Assembly (NCBI GenBank): GCA_023423895.1
Contig: JAFAER010000115.1
Span: 33,639-97,638 of the forward strand
DNA from: Pseudomonadota bacterium
GTDB taxonomy: Bacteria; Myxococcota_A; Polyangia; Polyangiales; Polyangiaceae
Length of the DNA: 64,000 nucleotides
Direction of reading: 5' to 3'
Below are positions 59,830-64,000 of the stretch, piece after piece (the stretch's first letter is position 1; every line of letters starts with the position of its first letter). A program made the position numbers and the translations under genes. The notes under the pieces are model-generated. The model saw nothing but the letters and a program-made list of their open reading frames with translations, ran no database searches and was not told the origin of the DNA.

Positions 59830-60969
59830 ATGGCGGAAGACACCGCGCCCAGCAAAGATCTCGCGATGCTGCGACAGGAGCTCGCGGACAAGGACACCGA
59901 GCTCGTACGTCTCCTCGCGGAACGCATGAGCCTCATCCGCGAGGTCGCGAAGTACAAGGCCGAGAAAGGCCTGCCGTCGTTCGATCGCGAACGCGAAGGC
60001 GCGCTGCTCGACACGCTCCTCGCCAAAGCGTCCGATGCGGGGCTTCCCGAAGACGTCGTGCGCGACATCTTCGCGACGCTCTTCGCCGCTTCGCGCCTCG
60101 ATCAGCGCCGCTTCCTCCAGACGCGCGCCGAGAAGTACACCGTGGGCGTCATCGGCGGCACGCAGGGGATGGGCGCCTTCATGGCCAAGGTGCTCCGCTC
60201 CGTCGGCTACGAGGTCGAGACGACCGGTCTCGACGAGGGGCGGACCGCGGAGGAGGTGGCTGCATCGCACGACCTCGTCATCCTCGCCGTGCCGATCGCG
60301 GCGACGGTCGAGATCGCACGCAAGGTCGGGCCGAGCGTGCGGCCGGGCGCGTGCTTGATGGACGTCACGTCGATCAAGCGGCAGCCGCTCGCCGCGATGC
60401 TCGAGAGCACACCGAACACCGTCGACGTCGTCGGGACCCACCCCATGTTCGGTCCCCACGGCACCGACTTCGATCGACAGAAGGTCGTCTTGTGCCGCGG
60501 ACGGGGCGAAGCCGGGTTTGCCCGCGTGAAGAAGCTGTACGAAGGGTTCGGCGCAGAGACCATCGAGGCCACCGCGGAGGAACACGACGCGCAGATGGCG
60601 CTCATCCAGGTCCTGATCCACGAGAAGACGATGGTCCTCGGCTCCGTGCTCGAGCGGCTCAAGGCCGACCTCGGACGCAGCCTCCAATTCGCAAGCCCCA
60701 TCTACCGGACGGAGCTCGCGATGATCGGTCGAATCTTCTCGCAGCGCGCGGAGCTGTATGCGGACATCCTCACCGCCAACGAGGCCGCACTGAAGCTCTC
60801 GAGCGTCTTCGAGCAGGAGGCCGGGCACTTCGCGCGCGCCGTCGCGATGAGCGACCGGGACACCATCATCCGCCGGTTCCGACAGGTCTCGACGTACATG
60901 CAAGACTTCGCGGCCTGGGCGAAGAAGCAATCCGACGCGATCCTCGAGGAGCTCGTCCGTCGCGGCTGA
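59830..60969 (+). CDS. tyrA: Bifunctional chorismate mutase / prephenate dehydrogenase
   Basis: The protein has 379 residues, close to E. coli TyrA (373). The AroQ-type chorismate mutase helices (about 8-95) include LRQELADKDTELVRLLAERM and REVAKYKAEKGLPSFDRERE. The NAD-binding motif follows (KYTVGVIGGTQGMGAFMAKVL, about 102-122). DVTSIKRQPL, VVGTHPMFGP and the His/Gln-rich helical C-terminus complete the dehydrogenase. It converts chorismate to prephenate and then to 4-hydroxyphenylpyruvate for tyrosine. No ACT domain is present. It stands alone here, divergent from the PAP2 gene. Confidence 0.95.
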   Translation: MAEDTAPSKDLAMLRQELADKDTELVRLLAERMSLIREVAKYKAEKGLPSFDREREGALLDTLLAKASDAGLPEDVVRDIFATLFAASRLDQRRFLQTRAEKYTVGVIGGTQGMGAFMAKVLRSVGYEVETTGLDEGRTAEEVAASHDLVILAVPIAATVEIARKVGPSVRPGACLMDVTSIKRQPLAAMLESTPNTVDVVGTHPMFGPHGTDFDRQKVVLCRGRGEAGFARVKKLYEGFGAETIEATAEEHDAQMALIQVLIHEKTMVLGSVLERLKADLGRSLQFASPIYRTELAMIGRIFSQRAELYADILTANEAALKLSSVFEQEAGHFARAVAMSDRDTIIRRFRQVSTYMQDFAAWAKKQSDAILEELVRRG

Positions 60970-61006
60970 CTGCTATTCTGTCGTCGGATTGCAAGCCGCG
61001 CTGAGC

Positions 61007-62308
61007 TCAGAGACGCGGAGGATTCTCGACGGCGGTCTTGGCCGGCGATGCGGTCGTCGCCGTCGCCGGGCGCGCATGTTTGCGATTCAAGCGCGCCGCC
61101 GGTGAAGCGGGCTCGCGGGTGACGGCCGGCACGCTGGTCGTCTCGGCGCGCTCGACGGCATTCTGGAGCGCGGAGTCGGCCGAGCCCGGGACCGCGACCG
61201 CGGGTGCTGCGACCGAGATCGTATCGTCGACGGCGTTCGGCGTGTCCGTCTCCGCCTTCGCGCGTGAGCCGAGGCCGACGATCAGTCCCGTCACGCCGAG
61301 CGCGGCGCCGAGCGCAGCACCACCGATCGCGAGCTTCCGGCGCTTCCGCGGCGTCGTCAGCAGCAGAGGAGCGTGGTCCTCCGCCTCCACGAGCGTTGGG
61401 GGCGGCTGACGCGGGATCCGCACCGCGAGCGATTCGACGCTCTCCGCAGGCGACCATGGACGAAGCGCTTCGACGAGCTCGTCCATCGTCTGGAAGCGCG
61501 CGTCGGGATCACGCTCGAGCGCGCGCATGATCACCGCCTCGAGCTCGGGCGGGATCTCCGGACGATAGCGTCGCGGCGGAACGATCTCCGCCGTCGCGAC
61601 CTGCACGAGCACGTCGGTCACTTGACCGTCGAACGGCGGCACACCCGTCAACAGCTCGTACATGATGACGCCGAGCGCCCAGATGTCCGTTCGCCCGTCG
61701 ACATCCGCTGCGCAGCGCACTTGCTCGGGCGACATGTAGAGCGCCGTACCGAGCTGCGCATGGTCGGCGGTGACTCGCTTCTGGTCGTTCATCACGCGTG
61801 AGATCCCGAAGTCGAGGACCTTCACGATGTGGCGATCGCTGCCCGGGACCCGAGCGAGGAAGAGGTTCGCCGGCTTGAGATCGCGATGGACGACGCCGAG
61901 CGCATGCGCCTCTCGCATCCCACAAGCCGCCTGCGAGACGATGTCGGCGACATCGGTCACGGGCAGCATCTTCTTGTTCTGCAGCTCGGCTTCGAGGTCG
62001 TGACCCGAGAGCAGCTCCATGACGAGGAGGAGGATGCCGTTCGGCATCGTGTCGATGTCGAAGACGCGCGCCGCGTTCAGGCCTTCCAGGCGCGACGCGA
62101 TCCTACCTTCCCGATCGAACCGGGTGAGGATGTCGGGGTTCGTCGAATAGTGCGGGTAGAGGACCTTGATCGCGAAGCGCTGCCCGAGGCGCTTGTGCAC
62201 GCCTTCGTACACGACGCCCATCCCGCCTTCGGCGATGACCCGCACGATGCGGTACTTTCCCGCGAGCGTGTCGCCGATCTTCGGGAGCGCTGGCGTGGAC
62301 GAGGCCAT
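61007..62308 (-). CDS. Eukaryotic-type Ser/Thr protein kinase with one transmembrane helix
   Basis: The protein has 433 residues. The kinase domain occupies about 16-285: IAEGGMGVVYEG (P-loop), FAIKVLY (ATP Lys), VVHRDLKPANLFLA (catalytic loop), VLDFGISR (DFG), GTALYMSPEQ and TDIWALGVIMYELLTG. A juxtamembrane linker leads to one helix (AIGGAALGAALGVTGLIVG, about 335-355) and an Ala/Thr/Pro-rich extracytoplasmic tail without PASTA, PEGA or TPR domains. This is the Pkn type abundant in myxobacteria. It is divergent from the Cys-rich lipoprotein gene that follows. Confidence 0.95.
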   Translation of the reverse strand: MASSTPALPKIGDTLAGKYRIVRVIAEGGMGVVYEGVHKRLGQRFAIKVLYPHYSTNPDILTRFDREGRIASRLEGLNAARVFDIDTMPNGILLLVMELLSGHDLEAELQNKKMLPVTDVADIVSQAACGMREAHALGVVHRDLKPANLFLARVPGSDRHIVKVLDFGISRVMNDQKRVTADHAQLGTALYMSPEQVRCAADVDGRTDIWALGVIMYELLTGVPPFDGQVTDVLVQVATAEIVPPRRYRPEIPPELEAVIMRALERDPDARFQTMDELVEALRPWSPAESVESLAVRIPRQPPPTLVEAEDHAPLLLTTPRKRRKLAIGGAALGAALGVTGLIVGLGSRAKAETDTPNAVDDTISVAAPAVAVPGSADSALQNAVERAETTSVPAVTREPASPAARLNRKHARPATATTASPAKTAVENPPRL

Positions 62309-62619
62309 CCTCTCGAGGAGTCTATCCGCACCGAGGCTTCCTTCATCGCGGTTTTGCGGCGTCGACGCAGTTTCGTGCGCCCGTCATCCACACGTGGGAC
62401 GGTCTCGTCCTCGTGCTCGAGCCTTCTCGCGTTTCTGTTTTTCTTGCGCGGCACATGTCGTGTCTCGACGAGGTGCGTCTTCATCCGGTCGCTCCACCTG
62501 CCACGTCGTGCTGTCGCCAAGCTGCTGCCATCGAGGACCCGCGTCCTCATCGCGGTGGCGCGATGTGCGCGTCGACGCGACCTCGATTTGTAGTCGGCGT
62601 CGGAGCTATCCTCGTGCGA
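62309..62619. other. Divergent intergenic region upstream of a kinase and a lipoprotein
   Basis: The open plus-strand frame through this region to 62413 has no protein-like character before the signal peptide at 62620. I read it as non-coding promoter DNA for the two divergent genes. No promoter element is clear. Confidence 0.45.
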
Positions 62620-63567
62620 ATGCAGCTTCCACGCGCGCGCACATGGCTTGCGCTCGCGGTCTGGGGAGTGGTCCCGGCCATCGCCGGCAGCGCCGGCTGC
62701 CGGACGGCGACCCAGATCGTCGTCGACGTCGAGTCCGACCAGTGCGCACGGATCCAGAGCACAGACGTGACCGTCGCCAGCGACGAGACGACGCTCGCCA
62801 CGAAGAGCATCAGTGACGCGAGTCGCGCGGGCTGCGTCTCGGCACCGCAGGTCGGTCGTATCGTGCTCGTCCCGGACGGCGCCGACGACAAGGAGATCGT
62901 CCTCCGGATCGTCAGCGGGCTCGACAAACCGGCGAGCACCTGCCGCGAAGGCGACGAGGGCTGCATCGTCGCGAGGCGCCGCGCACGCTTCGTTCCAGGC
63001 GAGATCGTCCGCGTGTCCGTCGTGATGAGCCTCAGCTGTCAGCGAGTCGTGTGCACGCCCGGCGAATCCTGTGACCCCGTCACCGGCAAGTGCACGGACA
63101 TCTCGCCCGGCGCCGAGCCTCCGGTCCCTGACGCCGGCTCCGGAGACGCCTCACCGCACGAAGATGCGTCGACGAGCTGCGACGCAAAAGGCTGCGTCTT
63201 CGAATGCAACTCACCACGGCAGTGCAAGACCGTTCCCTGCCAGCCAGGGCTGCCTTGCGTCATCAACTGCAATCGAGAGCACTCGTGCAGCGACGTCGAC
63301 TGCGGAGCCGCGTCCTCGTGCGAGATCAACTGCAACGCAAAGGATGCCTGCACGGGTGCGTTCGGTACCCGCTGTCGTGACGCTGGCCGGTGCACGGTCA
63401 ACTGCAAGGACCGGCGCGGCTGCGCGGCGACGATACTCTGCTCGTGCAACGGTAAGTGCGACGTGAAATGCTCCGCAGACCGATGCGACCCGCAGAGCGT
63501 TCTCTGCTGTCGCAACGAGGGCTGCGAGATGCCCGACTCGTTCCAGTGCCTGGGCCAGTGTGACTGA
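62620..63567 (+). CDS. Very Cys-rich lipoprotein
   Basis: The protein has 315 residues. MQLPRARTWLALAVWGVVP starts a signal peptide with lipobox GSAGC. A domain of about 130 residues with few Cys (TATQIVVDVESDQCARIQ, GRIVLVPDGADDKEIVLRIV) is followed by a linker and about 130 residues with some 30 Cys. The Cys-rich part is in repeats of the type C-x-x-x-x-C-x-x-x-C (CVFECNSPRQC, CVINCNREHSC, CEINCNAKDAC, CTVNCKDRRGC). The four I-N-C-N/V-N-C-K units suggest a disulphide-stacked rod. It probably relies on strong periplasmic disulphide formation. It lies four bases before the next gene. Confidence 0.85.
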   Translation: MQLPRARTWLALAVWGVVPAIAGSAGCRTATQIVVDVESDQCARIQSTDVTVASDETTLATKSISDASRAGCVSAPQVGRIVLVPDGADDKEIVLRIVSGLDKPASTCREGDEGCIVARRRARFVPGEIVRVSVVMSLSCQRVVCTPGESCDPVTGKCTDISPGAEPPVPDAGSGDASPHEDASTSCDAKGCVFECNSPRQCKTVPCQPGLPCVINCNREHSCSDVDCGAASSCEINCNAKDACTGAFGTRCRDAGRCTVNCKDRRGCAATILCSCNGKCDVKCSADRCDPQSVLCCRNEGCEMPDSFQCLGQCD

Positions 63568-63571
63568 CCTG

Positions 63572-64000
63572 ATGCGACGACTCGTCTCCGTGACCGCCGT
63601 TCTCCTCGCGACCGTCCTCGTACGTCCGGCGCTTGCCGAAGACGCTCCCGACGACGCCGTCGCGCTGAAAGCCGAGGCCGACAGCTTGTTCGACCGCGGC
63701 CGGTACGCCGACGCGTACGACCTGTACAAGCGCGCCTACGCGAAGACGTCGGATCCGGCGCTCCTCTACAACCAGGCGCGCGCGCTCGAGTCGATGGGTG
63801 AATACCCGGAGGCGCTCGAGAAGCTCGAAGCGTTCTCGCGCGAGGCGCCGCCCGACGTCCGCGCCAAGGTCCCGAAGCTCGAAGAGCTCACCGCCGACCT
63901 GCGCGCACGCACCGCGACGATCAACATCAGGACGAACGCTTCCTCCGCCCGCCTCTACGTGCGCGGCAAGGACTTCGGCCCGGTCGAACGTGAACGGACC
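63572..64000 (+). CDS. Exported TPR protein with PEGA-like start (partial)
   Basis: The gene is cut by the window end after 143 codons. MRRLVSVTAVLLATVLVRPALA is a Sec signal peptide. One or two TPR-like helix pairs follow (EADSLFDRGRYADAYDLYKRAY, DPALLYNQARALESMGEYPEALEKLEAF). From about residue 113 the sequence ATINIRTNASSARLYVRGKDFG looks like the start of a PEGA domain, often found in exported myxobacterial proteins behind TPRs. It is only four bases from the Cys-rich lipoprotein gene, so both are one operon. Confidence 0.8.
   Translation, partial: MRRLVSVTAVLLATVLVRPALAEDAPDDAVALKAEADSLFDRGRYADAYDLYKRAYAKTSDPALLYNQARALESMGEYPEALEKLEAFSREAPPDVRAKVPKLEELTADLRARTATINIRTNASSARLYVRGKDFGPVERERT

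Overview
The window is GC-rich bacterial DNA that looks like a myxobacterium of the Polyangia type (Labilithrix/Sorangium-like Myxococcota). The reasons are the many Asp/Ala/Gly-rich or Cys-rich lipoproteins with cysteine lipoboxes, the eukaryotic-type Ser/Thr kinase, the density of response-regulator/histidine-kinase hybrids and PilZ proteins, and the strong third-position GC bias that opens long antisense frames. This placement is inference from gene content; there is no rRNA in the window.

Layout. 1-3.6 kb: three secreted lipoproteins. 3.6-9.3 kb: a complete tripartite RND efflux operon on the minus strand (fusion protein, AcrB-type pump, TolC-type channel) with overlapping genes. 9.3-16.7 kb: a sparse stretch with simple repeats, a SnoaL/NTF2-like protein, a HEAT-like lipoprotein, a short-chain dehydrogenase, a Cys-rich lipoprotein and a large TPR protein ending in a GAA-repeat-coded poly-Glu tail. 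17-18.8 kb: a TetR regulator coupled to a cyclopropane/sphingolipid-type methyltransferase. 19-25.6 kb: beta-helix and beta-propeller-like lipoproteins, an AraC remnant, a phage-protein remnant next to tRNA-Pro, a CBS-domain protein and tRNA-Ala. 25.7-27.1 kb: an isolated FliO-FliP export pair. 27.3-32.5 kb: a small cluster with a DUF5132-like protein, a free HMA-like protein, a divergent MetK paralogue and a type-II P-type ATPase carrying its own CxxC-less HMA-like domain. 32.8-37 kb: aspartate kinase, an outer-membrane barrel and a lipoprotein with three DsbA domains fused to an FKBP.

37-54.4 kb is a regulatory island: two PilZ proteins, two sigma-54-type AAA+ activators (one with GAFTTA instead of GAFTGA), a FliA-like sigma factor, a REC-EAL phosphodiesterase and a HTH-REC protein. 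A same-strand run follows: an acetolactate-synthase-like ThDP enzyme, a FabH-like ketosynthase without its usual Asn, a kinase-REC-kinase hybrid, a REC-kinase and a REC-PAS-kinase-REC hybrid. The two biosynthetic enzymes lie directly against three kinases, and the ketosynthase overlaps or touches the first kinase. I read this as a candidate system that makes and senses a small molecule, and it is the most interesting unit in the window.

54.4-64 kb: an M48-like lipoprotein peptidase, a second triple-DsbA protein anchored in the membrane, a small secreted protein, a PAP2 phosphatase, bifunctional TyrA, a Ser/Thr kinase, a Cys-rich lipoprotein and the start of a TPR/PEGA-like protein cut by the window end. 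No rRNA, CRISPR array, intact insertion sequence or replication origin was seen.
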